Source: Isoetes taiwanensis
Lineage: Eukaryota; Streptophyta; Lycopodiopsida; Isoetales; Isoetaceae
Length of the DNA stretch: 64,000 nt
Direction of reading: 5' to 3'
Assembly (NCBI GenBank): GCA_021234155.1
Contig: JAJEKV010000020.1
Location: 18,285,018 to 18,349,017 of the forward strand
In this document: piece after piece, positions 12,250 to 24,030 of the stretch
Position numbering within the stretch: the stretch's first letter is position 1
Layout: the number at the start of each line of letters is the position of its first letter
Made by a program: the position numbers and the translations under genes
Notes under the pieces: model-generated
The model's database searches: none
The model's input: the letters and a program-made list of their open reading frames with translations, nothing else
Told to the model about the DNA's origin: nothing

Positions 12250-12865
12250 CGAGAAGAACATCGAGAAGTCAAACGGAAGAAGGAATGCAGGGAGGAATTC
12301 AATGAAAAGTATGCTCGTTTGGATGACAAGTTCGTTGTTGCGCTGATTCATGTTCGAGGTATGCAAGATGAATTTTCCCTGCCATCAAAGCAAGGTGTTA
12401 ATTTGTGGCATACATTGTTGATGTTGACTCGTATTGTGGCAAGATGTCCTGGATTTGATAAAGATGCAGGGGTTTGTCACAAGAAATAGAGATCAATTTA
12501 TAGAGATTATGTTAAAGACAAGGCTCACAACAATATCTCTGGTAATGATAGATCTAACCAATGTGGATGGTTTTCCATTGCTGATGAATACATGGGAAAT
12601 AGGGCCAATGCCCTGAAAACAATTAATGGAGGAGCCATTACACAAGATGAGGAAGGTGAGGATGTTGAAGAAAAACCTACAATAGACAAGAAGGTGAAAA
12701 AGGAAAGGACATGCATGCTATTCCATTAAATTAAGGAAGGGAGGAAGGAGTTCCTCCACCAAATGAAGGATATTGAAGCCCAAAAAGTTGCAGATTGAAG
12801 CCCAATGGTTAGAAATATTGGCAAAGCTGGGTGCATCATTTGCTGACCTTGTCAAGAAAATCTGA
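12250..12865 (+). pseudogene. trihelix / Myb-SANT-like DNA-binding protein remnant (copy 1)
   Basis: Counterpart of 38644-39259, where the reading is cleaner. Shared features are VARCPGFDKDAGVCHKK followed by an amber codon, then IYRDYVKDKAHNN. In this copy a frameshift lies near 12536, where CTCGG is read as CTCTGG. The C-terminal part (KEFLHQMKDIEAQ, then WLEILAKLGASFADLVKKI after another shift) resembles the coiled-coil tail of trihelix factors. The amber codon is in both copies, so it predates the duplication. Confidence 0.5.
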
Positions 12866-14104
12866 CCAGGAATCTTCTGTTTTATGTCTATTTTCTTGTA
12901 AATGTAGATCGGTTTATGTATTTACAGTAGATCGGTAGGCACCGTGACTTTTCTAGTAGATACAGATATGGTTGGCTCAATAAAGAGTTTCCAGACCTGC
13001 TATATTTATGTATTTGACATAGTAGTATTGGAATTTGGAAGCATAGAGATCGAGCTACTTTTTGTGTATTTTATTGAATTGAAGACTATTAATGACTGCA
13101 AGACTGTATACTTGCTTCAGATTGTCTACATTTTGGCCTCCTTTTTCTTGAAATAATAATTGTCTCAACAGAGTTTGCATATATTAGGCTGCTAATATAT
13201 ATTTGTATATATTAGGATTTCTTTTGGCCTTTGTTATTGTAAGTGTTACTGTAAGTGATTTATACATAGACATATAACACATTATGGAAGCAAGAATTTT
13301 AGAGCTAATTAGTTGGTAAAGTAAGGAAGTTATTGAAGCTTGTTAAGGCAAGGACATGCATAACAAGTTGTCAATTTATAACAAGTTATCAATTTATATT
13401 ATGTGGAGGGACATGCATGGATCATTTTATATTATGTGCAGGGACATGCAAGTGACGCATCTAGCTAATGCAAGTAAAAAATGTTCTTTGTATATTGAAT
13501 CTAAATGATGCAACCCACGAGATATGACTAATAGCTCCCAAGGGTGGTCGTTAATTTAATTGAGGAAGAATGAATGTCATTTGGGTTACAGTGGACCTAC
13601 TTTTAAATTACGTTTGTGTATTTCTGTCATAACTTATGTATTGTACCTTTAAGATATTTCTATAAGTTCTTTAGATAGTTAAATAATAGAGAATAAATGA
13701 CATGGCATAATAATGACACGGCAAAATGATGACTCAAAGAAGAGAAGTTAGAATGGAAAAGCTGGAACATGAGAAGGGGGAAGTATAGAAGGAGAAGAGC
13801 ACTGAGTAACTAAGCAAGAAAATTTAAAAGAAGCGATAACATGTTAGAACTAAAACTCTTTTAAAATTCTCAGAGCACTTAGAATTAAAAGAAAACAAGT
13901 CTCATGTCGATCTGCGGATAAATATCGGTGGTAAGCAAAGCCTCTCTCGTGGCAAAGCATTCCTGCTGTAGATGCACAAATGGGCTCAAACTTGCGGTCG
14001 GGCAGCAAAACTGGGTCACTCTCTTGCATGCAAATGCACTGTCATATAAATATGAAAGCAAAATGGCTCTTGCAGATGATACAAGGCGACTCAATCGCCT
14101 GGCT

Positions 14105-14165
14105 TTGTCTGCTAGAGAAACAGAAGGGATTTGAACCCATTAGATTCGAAATCGAGGAATTACGA
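14105..14165 (-). other. tRNA-like 3' fragment (copy 1)
   Basis: On the minus strand a B-box-like GGGTTCAAATCCC follows a segment ATTTCGAATC that could be an anticodon loop. No 5' half with acceptor complement was found, so this is at most a tRNA relic or a tRNA-derived SINE head. Copy 2 has it at about 40510-40572. Confidence 0.25.
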
Positions 14166-14506
14166 TTTAATTAGAGACCAATTTAGGGTTCATGCACCAA
14201 AAACAAAGCCTTGGCTTAGAAACTTCAATCTCGTTAATCGCTCCAAATCACTTAATTGTTGATTCTCTTGAAAGCCCAAAGCCCGAAATTTTTATTCTGG
14301 CTCATCTTCTCGATGTCTTTATCCCTATAAGGGATCATCTGGCTGGATAGGACATGCCATCCGGCCGTCTGCGCTTCAAACGGAGCCAACGATGACTCTT
14401 GGTGGCCCACCCAATCGGGTGATGCCAAGTCAGCCTTTTAAAGGAATTTAGAAACAAATGGAGAATTGGTAATTAGATAAATAAAGTTTTTTAATGATAT
14501 GAAGAT

Positions 14507-14577
14507 ATAGCATATTGGATAAGATGCTAATGTACAAACTAGAGGTCAATAGTTCAAGCTCGCATTAGGGGCCTGGC
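14507..14577 (+). other. tRNA-like / SINE-head candidate (copy 1)
   Basis: TAGCATATTGG fits the A-box pattern TRGCNNANNGG. It is part of a perfect D-arm-like hairpin AGCAT...ATGCT. AGTTCAAGCTC about 40 bases later resembles a degenerate B-box. The T-arm and acceptor stems do not pair, so a working tRNA is excluded. A tRNA-derived SINE relic is possible. Copy 2 lies near 40907-40977. Confidence 0.3.
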
Positions 14578-15459
14578 TGATTTGATTGATGCTATTCCGA
14601 AAGGAGTGGACAAGGTCAAATTATTTTTTTTGCATGTCACAATTAATAACTTGTGAATTCATTTTTACTTATATATGAGATTATATTATGAAGGTTAAAA
14701 TGCTTATTTGCAAAGTTAATGTTTAGGGTTCAAATTGTTCATGGACGTGCTTTGAAATATTCTTTTGCACGCCATTCTAGTTTATGCTGCAAGATCGAAT
14801 TAAGTTATCTTTAGTTATTGGTTTAGGATTGTAGCCCATTAAAGCTTAGCTTTTGACTATTTAGGTATTGCATTGCTATTAAATATTTTAGACAAGATGT
14901 TGTCATAAGTTTTTTTCAATAGAAAAAGTGTTAAAATACCTAAGGAATGTTTTTAGTTCATAAAAAAGGTCAATTTTGAGGAGCCTCAAATTTTATGCTC
15001 TCTGAAGTATATTTTTGCATATTGAGACACCCTCTAGGACTTATCACTATTCAAACTTATAAGATTGATGGTTGACTGGTTCTATTCAAACTATTTCTCA
15101 CTAATAATTAAAAATATGCTTTAGTTAGATGCTAGAAGGATCTCACCAAGCTCGGATTTTCATTCTCTTGAATATCATACATGTTTGCAGATAATCCCAA
15201 GCTCTATTGTCTTGGGCACAAGATCAATTTCTCACATAACAATCAAATACGCTTATTTTGTTTCAAGATCTCACGATTCTTGAGGCAAGGAAGGTAATGT
15301 ATTGCTTCAGGTCATCAATCCAGCAAGTTGACAATCACGCAAAAAGCCTTCGAATTTTTTTGATACCAGTTTGCTCTTTTTGAAATCCCATGTTTTGGCA
15401 CGTCTAATCCGCTAAAAAAGGTCGAATCTTGGCCTGCCCTTTTTAGGATTTCTTATTTT

Positions 15460-16965
15460 TGTGGGATATATCCCACAAGCTTGATTCGAAAAGTTAGCCC
15501 AATATATATAAGGAGAAAACAAAGTAAATAATTAAAATGCATGCTATTTCCACATGGATGCTGGCCTGTCGCCATCCCACATGCCCAAAGATACCATGTG
15601 GCAGAGTGAGATTGGCTTGGTGGGGGGGGGGGAGGAAGGGTAGTTAGGATTTTTTTTGCATTTTATGATCATGGGCATGGTTCCCTAGGAACAAATTTTG
15701 AATGTCAAGATGAAGCCATTTTGCAAAATTTCAAGGTCCACATGGCATTTTTTTATTTTTTTATTTTTTTTGTGCTCTTCAAGATGGAAAAATATTTTTT
15801 GAAAAATAAGCACTTTGATTTTTTGGGTGAAAAAGGTCTAAACTTGATGAGGTGGCAAGGCTGAGAGGTGATTTGGCAAACAAATTGTGACATGGCACAA
15901 ATGGAATGCTGACATGGCAAGTGAAGTGGCAAAGAATACTTTTCCTAGTAAAAACTTTTGTGAGATGTGAATGAGGTGAATGACACGTGATGTGGATGAT
16001 GCATGGTGATGATGTGGCATATTTTGGGTGAGGTGGATAGATATTGTCAAAATGGCAAGTGCACTTCAAATCTTTCATATTTTGGTATTATTTAGGTCTA
16101 TTTTGCCTTTTCTAACTTTGTGACGAAAAATGTGCACCTCTCTCTCTCTAACCGTGTTTTCATAGAGAGAATGTGTTCTTTTGACCTTGAAGAGGACAAT
16201 TTTAATGGGATTTTTGCATTTTCCATGAATAGTGGATGTATAATAAGGTGTGTGGGGTGTTTTGACTAGGAAAAAGAGTCTTTGCTAACTTTGGATTTGG
16301 GAGGTGGTAAAGGCTAAGGGATGAGGACAATGAGATGTCAGATGGGTGGAATCACGATAATAAGGCCTATGAAGATGTAATTCATGCCAAAATAACTTGG
16401 ATTGAACAAAGTATCATTATAGCTTGAGGGGTCTTCCAAACTTTGACAAGGGGTCTTCAAGCTTTGACGTCAAGTCTTCATGAGTGCACTAATGATCCAA
16501 AGCCATACATGGGGTGTTTACATGATGATGTTCAATCAAATGTCCTCACTTGGTTCTTCATACTTGATGTCTTCTAAATGTCTTCATAGCAAGATGTCTC
16601 TAAGATCCATGGTATCTTGGTTTATGCACACACATTTCAAGTAGAATGTTAGATATGAGTACAATGCATGCACATGGCTCTTCTATGCTGCCAAAAAGTG
16701 GTAGCATCATGCCAAACTGAAAGGATAGGCAACACTCGGGAGCTCTTGATAGTTGCCACTATTGGGATGTATTTATAATACATCCATACAATCTTATCCT
16801 TTGTCTATTGATAGGTCATTGTCTATTGATACTTCATGGAGCTAAAAGGGTCTTTGCCTATTAGCCCTTCATTATTATTGTATATAAGAGCATGTACTCG
16901 TCATGAATTATATCACAATAAATGTGTGTGGTATTCCCTTTTAATTACATTCTGATAGATACACC
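15460..16965 (+). repeat. solo or truncated LTR relic (copy 1)
   Basis: Begins TGTGGGATATATCCCACA, an inverted-terminal start typical of plant LTRs. It continues with a U3-like stretch containing an array of (T)GACATGGCA and GATGTGGCA boxes and a G-box-like GACACGTG (15845-16030). A TATA box TATATAAGAG follows at 16881-16890 and AATAAA at 16917-16922. No PBS follows and no PPT precedes, so this is a solo or truncated LTR. The 3' limit is approximate. A region of similar design occurs at 54000-54740. Copy 2: 41858 to about 43358. Confidence 0.5.
16881..16890 (+). promoter_or_regulatory. TATA-box candidate in LTR relic (copy 1)
   Basis: TATATAAGAG lies about 1.4 kb into the LTR-like segment and 27 bases before an AATAAA. 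This order suits a U3/R boundary. Confidence 0.4.
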
Positions 16966-16989
16966 GTTTGTGAATAAAGTTATTTCTAA

Positions 16990-17229
16990 TCTGCTGACTA
17001 TCCACAAGGTAATGGACAAGCTGAAGCTACTAACAAAGTCTTGAAGATTATCTTGCATAAAACAATTCAAGTGGATGAGAGATTGGCAACTATAGTGGAT
17101 GCACTTTGAGCAAAGTCGCTATCAAAGCAGCCACAAATCATACACTATTCAACTTAGTTTATGGCATTTGGGTTGTATTACCAATTGAGCTCGAGCTACC
17201 ATCCTTGAGGTTAGCTCATAAACATTATG
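16990..17229 (+). pseudogene. Ty3/gypsy integrase core fragment (copy 1)
   Basis: Translation gives YPQGNGQAEATNKVLKIIL, the hallmark of the integrase catalytic core around its Glu in gypsy elements. After a stop and a frameshift it gives NHTLFNLVYGIWVVLPIELE, the conserved C-terminal part of the same core. About 80 codons remain of a family that normally has well over 1000 in pol. It abuts the DIRS-like relic on the opposite strand. Copy 2: 43383-43622. Confidence 0.85.
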
Positions 17230-17632
17230 CTTACCTTTTGAATATGCCTTGCAAGAAAGATTAGTGTTGAGGGTGTTCCTGGCAAAACCCTCAACCTCAA
17301 TGGTTTAGAACCTCCGTGTTGATTGAGGCAACCAACTGTGTGGAGAAAATTCCAAGAATAAAGCTTGAACACAGATTTAGAACTACTTTCCCAGCTCAGA
17401 AAAAAGTCTGCCTCAGAAAGAATAATGCCATCTGCAAGCAAACAAACTCTGCATGTTGCTGCGCAGGCTTATGGTTTGGCTTAGACCAAGGTTGATTAGG
17501 GGGGCCATGGAGCCAAGGAAGAGTATAACCATTACTGACCCAATCAAGCACCATTGTAGAAGAACAAAAAGATTTCCAAAAAACCAAACGGTCTTTCAAT
17601 CTATTGTGCAAATAAGTCACTGGTGGGTGCAA
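17211..17632 (-). pseudogene. DIRS-like reverse transcriptase N-terminus (copy 1, broken)
   Basis: Minus strand from 17632. The order RLKDRLVFWKSF, VLDWVSNGY, LPWLHGPPNQP, HAEFV and, after one frameshift, LLADGIILSE matches the entry segment of DIRS-type RT proteins as I know it (FW, GY-L, PP, N, H--FV, LL--G-I). The rest of RT, RNase H and the tyrosine recombinase are missing. The zinc-knuckle ORF upstream on the same strand (19118-19875) probably belongs to the same element. Copy 2: 43604-44025. Confidence 0.5.
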
Positions 17633-19117
17633 ACTTTGAGAAGGTGAAGTGCTTATATCTGTAACAATGCGGCAGCCAACTCATTAGAAACTCATAAACT
17701 ATTAAAAGCAGAATCCTCCTTGGTCACAATACCAACATAACCATGTCAGCGAAAAAGCACTTATATGAAACATTAAACAAAGATAAAAATAGTTCGGCTA
17801 CATCAGTTACAAAGATACATAGTTAGGCTACAAAGATTATTTGGTTAACATTAGTTAGCTTTAGGTCAGATAACCGAAAACACAAAGCCTTTATTGGAGC
17901 GATTTGAATTAGGGCAACAAGAAGGAAAGAATGAAGCGGTCGGATCAGGCATAAGGGGCGCCAAAATTGGATGTTCTCCGGAAAAAACGCACTCCTGTGT
18001 TATCAAAATCAGGTAACTCATGCTGTAGCTAGGTATTGAGGACAAGGCTGATCCAAAACGGTCCGACAAGCATAAAGAACTAGGCCGATTTAAGCACATT
18101 TGTCAAGGCATGAATGCGTTTGCACAGGAAGTTCTGATCTCCTCTGAAGTAGCACAGACCAACCCATTTTCTAAAAATCAAGAGAGAGACCATATCTGAT
18201 CATCACAACTAACAACAATATTTCAAGTTCTACAGACCGACAAGAGTCCCAACAGAACCACAATTGCTACAAAACAGACACTGGTTGTGCACAAAACAGT
18301 TTGCACAGAATGAACCTACGGTTCAATCCCGAAATGGAGACACATAATACTGCTGTAAATTGGGATGTAGATTAGGAAAAATGCAACACGCAGACGCAGA
18401 ATACTGCTGAAAATTGAAAGCTGTAGATTTAAGAACTTGACAGTAAATTTAGTTATCCATACTACCCAGCTCTGATTGAATATAAGTCATGTAACAGCAG
18501 CACACAGAACTATGAGTTAAAGTAAAGGATCAGGTTGAGACAAATTTAAGAATGCCAAACAACTAAGGAATGGGAAATCAGAAGAAACATTTGTTGAATA
18601 GTGCTGAACACGGAAAAGAAGTGTGGAAGCTACCAAGCCTGGAAGCTACCATAAAAGTTTAAACTACAGAAGCTACCAAGCGCGGAATTAACATACAAAG
18701 GTAGAAAGAACAGCTTCGCTTGAACATTTGGTAGAACTCAGAGAAATATGAAATTCAACATGCTAGCTGGACACTACGCATGGTAACCTTCAAGGACGTG
18801 GAAAACAGATCAACGGCTGATTAAATGAGTTGTAGACTGGTTAAATGAGATCAACCTGCAGAAACTAAAGGAAAAAGGCCTCGCAGTCCTGTTTAAACGA
18901 TTTTAACACTATTTGATATTAAACTAAGGATGCTTATTATACACCACATTATCTGAGAACATTGAGCAGCTTCTTTGCCAGCAAAAAACTACCAAATTGA
19001 AGAGCTCGTATTTGCTAAATTCACAAGATTTCAAAGCCAAGAAAACTGAAAGCACAACTCTTTATTATCAAGATCACTCCTCAAAAACAGAGACAAAAAC
19101 ACATACAATTTAAACAT
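17633..19117. other. spacer within the DIRS-like relic (copy 1)
   Basis: About 1.5 kb between the RT start and the Gag-like ORF, with no readable protein on either strand. It may be untranslated or internally decayed element sequence. The boxes GAAGCTACCA recur at about 18630-18680. Confidence 0.4.
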
Positions 19118-19875
19118 TCAAGCGGTGTTTATAAAAACAGATTATTAGTGTTTGTTGGTGCCGGAGTCAAGCTGTTGAGGAGTTGGAGCCGATAGAGATT
19201 TAGATGGACATGACGCTGCTAAATGGCCTGGTTGTCGACAAATATAGCAAAGATTAGAACCTTTAAGCCCAAACTGAAACCAAACCGCTTTTTGAGGTCC
19301 TACTTAGCTCGGAAGCTAGTTTCCCGGCATCCCTTAACCGTTTATCACTATCACACCAATTAAATTCTCCCATTTCAGTAGCATTCAGCCATCGTTGGTC
19401 CTTCCCCGCCCCTTATCCGGACATAATTCTCCCTATTTGAAACCAAATTTGTACCTTTGTCAATAATCGCTTTGCTTTGTTGGATCTAACGCCTTACGGA
19501 GCCGCGATATGACTTTTCAGCTCCGCAAATGACTCCTCAACCTCGCTCAAAAATCCCATTGCTTGATATTCCCATCAAATTTGAGGGCATGAGCCCTAGC
19601 TTTCTTGCTCTTCCGCTGGATTTCTTCCTGAAGAGAAGCAACCTTGGATTCCAGAGCTACCACATCCTCTGCTTTAGCACCACCTAAGGCTGCAATCTTG
19701 GACTCCATAGCGCCGCCCAGACCAGCAATTTTGGATTCTAGAAGGCTTTCCATGGCCTGTAACCTTTGGAGACTCCTCAACAAGAGGGCACTCTTGATTT
19801 TGGATCATTCAAAGAACCGGAAGCTTCGCGGATAGGCCTCTTTCCCAGCTTGAGAGGATTCATTTTTGGGGCCAT
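19118..19875 (-). pseudogene. zinc-knuckle Gag-like protein of the DIRS-like element (copy 1, broken)
   Basis: Counterpart of the intact 45511-46269 ORF. The start Met at 19875 and the coiled-coil stretch with repeated LESKIAGLGG/MESKIAALGG (19783-19547 frame) survive. Later parts are shifted; the zinc knuckle lies near 19240. Differences from copy 2 again sit mostly at CTG/CAG. Confidence 0.6.
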
Positions 19876-21764
19876 TGATGACACAGAGAAGCAAGAAACA
19901 GTTTGAAGGAATGGGCAAACAAAACGAAATGGTAGAAAGGGAATAAGTAAGGCTGGATAAAATTCCACGAAAGGAAGAACTACGGGAAATTGGTAGCTGG
20001 ATCCCTTGCCCGGATCTAAATCGGATGTGAAGATATTCAAGGCAAAGAAACAAATATGAAGCACCAAAGAAACAAATATGAAGCAACCGTTTCTTGCTGA
20101 AATAAAACAAAGCTTGGAAGACGTCGAACATGCAAAGGAGAAAACCAAAAAACCACAATGGAAAACGTATGCAAATAAAATGGACGAAAGAGGGAGGCTG
20201 TGTAGCCGTGGGGCTAGACACTCCAAGAAGAAAGAGATGCTCGTTGAGGAAGTTGATGGAGGAAAACCTGCGAGACAAGGGACTTCACAAAGGACAAAAT
20301 AACTGTCAAGCAACTACCTTCAAGAACTTCATTTACCTTCAATTCTTTGAAAATGAAGGTAAATGTCACTTAAAAGGTAATCGGTAACAACATGTTGCCT
20401 TAAGCTTATTTGGTTAAGATCCTTTTAGAATTTGTAGGTAGTCTAGTTTAGCTTGCTTTTGAGTTGATCATAATTGCAAAACAGAAAAACCAGAAAAAGA
20501 AAAGACAAAAAATAAGTGTAGAAATACTTGTATTAGTTTAAATTCATTATGCAATGAGATGATTTAATTATAGTTGTTTATGCTTAAGTGATCTACTGTT
20601 GAGACTAATGCAAAGCAGGGAAATGTATGCAGGTTAAGGCCAAAACTTTGGATTTGTGCTCCTAAAGTCTCTGATTTCCATGCAGGAGCATCTGAAGTGT
20701 TCATTCATACATATCATCTTCACAAATTCACTTTATATTCTTCCAGACTTCTTCATATTTGATGTTGCCGCCATTACTGCCATAACAGCAGCTCATTACA
20801 CTAACAAGCATCTTGTCACATGCAAGACCATCCTTCGCACATTCATTCTATAATAATCTGCTCAAGAGTTGCCCTTGATCCACACAAGCTTGTTTTATTA
20901 TTCCCTATTCAGATTCATTAAGCTGCTATTATATCTCCATCTAGCAGTTTACTTGTTCTAATTATAATCTCATTTGTCATGCAGGATTCACCTGTTCTAT
21001 ACGTTCATAATCACATGCATCTCATCTGGATCACTTATTACCATTTGTTGCTCTCATCCATTGCAGGATCGCAAGTTGCCAACCATATCTTCATATTGGC
21101 AACTAACAGGAATTTCAATTGATTCATTTGCAAAAATTCAGAGGCTGGGGGACCAGCCTATCTTTTCTGTTTGGCATGATGCTGCCATGCAATGGCAACG
21201 TAGAAGAGAATTGCACATAAGGACATGTTTAAACCTGCATATTGACTTGAGCATATGAATATGAGTACTACAAATTTGAAGACTCTCATCCCTGAAGATG
21301 ACAAGTAGACACTTGCTTGAAGAGCCAAGGAGAGGACATTCATTGAGGACCACACAAGCTAAGCAAAGAAGTGAGATTCAAGCTAGAATTTGAAGATTGG
21401 AAGACCCCTCAAATTGACTTGGTATGTGGCTAATTTTTGAGTTCTTGGCATGAGTACCATTTCACATGATTCACCTCTATAGTTCATCATCTTGTTCCTA
21501 TTCAAAAACACCCCACTTGCCTCATATTCCATGTCTCACCCCCGGGGGATGCACCTATCATATAGGGGGCATGCCACCTGCGTGCAAGGGGTTGGCAAAA
21601 ACCCCCTTGTATACGTGTTTGAATTTTTTCAAAAACCCCCTTTCCAGCCATATACAGTGCCAAAATAGCCCTAAAAACCCCAAAAAACTACCCCTAGGTG
21701 CGAGTATATGTACGGTTTAAGGGGAAAACAAACCTTTCGGGTCACTCACGTGGTTTGTATGGCC
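19876..21764. other. upstream part of DIRS-like relic and unassigned sequence (copy 1)
   Basis: Bases 19876-20310 may be the 5' UTR of the Gag-like ORF; they contain a near-tandem repeat of CAAAGAAACAAATATGAAGCA near 20043-20083. From 20650 onward the plus strand shows three acceptor-like TGCAGGA sites after pyrimidine-rich tracts (about 20682, 20982, 21063). No continuous protein can be read across them. The last 200 bases before the unit end are C-rich (CCCCGGGGGAT near 21538). No gene supported. Copy 2: 46270-48161. Confidence 0.5.
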
Positions 21765-24030
21765 GAGAAAAAAGAATAAATATGATCTGGAGGCAACAGC
21801 GCCACGCCGAGAGAAAACATGAATAATAAATATTGACTCAGAGGCTACAATGCCACACCGAGAGAAAACATAAACGAATAAATAAAATACTGTCTTGAAG
21901 GCTACAACGCGGCTGCCTTGAAGGCTACAATGCGGCGTTGAGAAAAAGAGATGTCACAAGAATAGAAGGCCACTAAGCCACACCATAGACTGAACACCAA
22001 CCCACAAAAAATTATATGAAAAAACTTTGATATGACAACAAGCTGAAGAAGGGAGAGGCTGGCGGGAAATTTTCACTTGACATGTATTGACACGCATTAC
22101 CGGAGTAAACTAATTGGCACGCCTCGAGGCTACAAAGCCATGCCGAGGCCATAAAGAATGCACATTTAAAGGAAATAGAAAAAAAAAATAACGAACACGA
22201 TCAAATGCAAATAACCATCACGGGAGGGAGGGTGAGGGAAACTGATAGGATAGAGAAGAAGGAGAAATCTAGCTCAAGAGAACGCCGATGATAGAACAAT
22301 GAAGAGAGGCTGAATAAATAGGAGGAGTGACAAAGGGACGTCCCCATCCAAGGAATGTCGGTTCTATTGCTGTCCCAATAGAACCGTGGCATTCCTAGGA
22401 TGGGTCCTATGATAGGCATATACTGGCCGATAGAAGAGGAACAAAACTCAAAACTACTCAAAGCATGGAGACTGAAAAGAAGAGAAGCTAAAGAGAAATA
22501 TAGTATAAAGAAAAGGAGAAACGAAGTCCACGAGGGACACCGAAAAGAATGCACGAAAAAGGCCGATGGGACAAATGGAACAAAATGGATCTGAAAATGG
22601 CAACACCAAAGGCATAAGAAATGTAACATCGAAAAGAGAAGATGGGAGGAATGACGAGTGAAGAAGAACACAAAGAAAGGAAGGACATAATACGGCAAAA
22701 AGGAGCCAGGTAAGTGGGAGCCAGAACGGATAGTGGCATGGGAAACAAGGCGACTAAGAAACCATGCAAGTGAAGCAAAGTAAAAGGTCAGAATAAAAAA
22801 GAGTGGAAAAGAAAAAGTGGAGAAGGTGGACGGGGGATAAAACTCAAAGAGGAAAAGCGGACGGAGAAAAGGAAACAATGATTCTACCTAAAACCTAAGA
22901 ATGCAAAAATAACAGGACGTACAAAAAGAGAAAGCAAACAATGCAGCAATGTAGCGAAAATGGGAGCCTAAGAAAAATAAAACGACCAAAATATTAAAGG
23001 AAGAACTAGACATTAGAGTACCAGATACTAGAAGACCCTCGAAAATTCCACGAGGGTGTCAAAACTGGATGAGGGACGAGGCAAACAAGACAGCTAGAGT
23101 GAGTTGAGGAATTCTAACAAAAGAAGAAAATAGAGCAAAGGTGCACATAAATGCCAAAAGATGCACATGAATGATAAATTATACCAAGTCGACCAATGTA
23201 AAGAAGATAGAAACATAGAAACCGGAGTAAAAGAGCAAAGAATGCTCAGGTCATAATTCTACGGAGCACTTAAAAATATAAAAATCACTCACAAAGTACT
23301 AACGAAGCAGAACAATGGAATTAAAGGCACAAAGTACATGGGCAAAATAAAACTAATAGAATTAAAAGAAAAACAAATTGAAACTATTGAAGCGACTGGA
23401 AAAATCACATCGAGAAACAAAAAGACGGACCAATATAACTAAATTTCATAGGAATACAAAGTAACTAGAATAATGACATTAAGAGGCAAATAGTACACTG
23501 TAGAGCAAAAGGGCATCCGTAAAGGGATAACTGCAGCAATGGGATGCAAAAGGATGTCTATGCCGAGTGAATCAACTAGAACAAAGAGCTACCAACATGG
23601 GACAAATGGGCAAAGGCACAAAGGAATAACCTACCTGCATGAAGCAAAAATTGACACGAAGCAAAATACTAAATGAATTACAAGAGCCAATGGAACAAAT
23701 GGCTTAAGGAAGTGAAAAGGAACAAATCAAGCAAAAGGACAAAAAAAGGAACAAAGACATGGAAACAAACCTACGACAAAAAAGAAACCATGTAATACAA
23801 ACATCATCACCCAGATGTATATGACCAAAAAATGGAACAAACATACCATGTTGAAGACCAAAAAGAGACTAAACGAAACTATAGAGAGCCCAAGAATTGA
23901 CGAGATGAAAATATCGAATGTGAATGTCATCCATGACGAACCTGGGGTATGATCAAACTCAAGAGGAATACGAGTCAACGAATAGAAGACAATCATATAG
24001 CCAAAAAATGTAAATCAAAATTAAAAACAT
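21765..24030. other. purine-rich non-coding region starting the second unit
   Basis: Bases 21780-22140 contain a degenerate series of GAGGCTACAA(C/T)GCC...GCCGAG boxes (near 21790, 21840, 21897, 21920, 22117). Further on the plus strand is strongly purine-rich. The minus-strand frame 22878-22201 is open for 225 codons only because of that bias (Phe, Leu, Ser). Probably decayed retroelement non-coding sequence. No counterpart in the window. Confidence 0.5.

Larger units (their letters stand above)
12866..15459. other. non-coding A+T-rich region with tRNA-like fragments (copy 1)
   Basis: No gene seen. Short ORFs here (for example 12944-13156) resemble nothing I know. Two tRNA-like pieces lie inside, at about 14112-14150 minus and 14507-14577 plus. 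The rest is A+T-rich sequence with short direct repeats, such as AACAAGTT(G/A)TCAATTTAT near 13360-13400. The copy 2 equivalent is 39260-41857. Confidence 0.6.
1..21764 (+). repeat. tandem duplication unit, copy 1 (left end outside window)
   Basis: Bases 1-21764 match 26381-48161 collinearly on the same strand. The offset drifts only from 26380 to 26397 across the unit. The match ends sharply after the shared bases TTTGTATGGCC; copy 1 then continues GAGAAAAAAG while copy 2 continues AAAACTATG. Both copies carry the same hAT, LINE, LTR-retrotransposon, trihelix and DIRS relics, so duplication came after those insertions. Long stretches (for example the LTR element) are almost identical. The remaining differences cluster at CAG/CTG sites. 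The simplest reading is a head-to-tail tandem duplication whose unit runs 21765-48161. Collapsed or mis-joined haplotypes are the alternative. Confidence 0.93.

Noticed and set aside
14105-14165. Functional tRNA gene
   Set aside because: Only the 3' half resembles a tRNA; the acceptor and D arms are missing. Kept as a low-confidence relic only.
22201-22878. 225-codon minus-strand open frame
   Set aside because: The plus strand is purine-rich, so the minus strand rarely forms stops; the translation is Phe/Leu/Ser low-complexity and no motif is visible.
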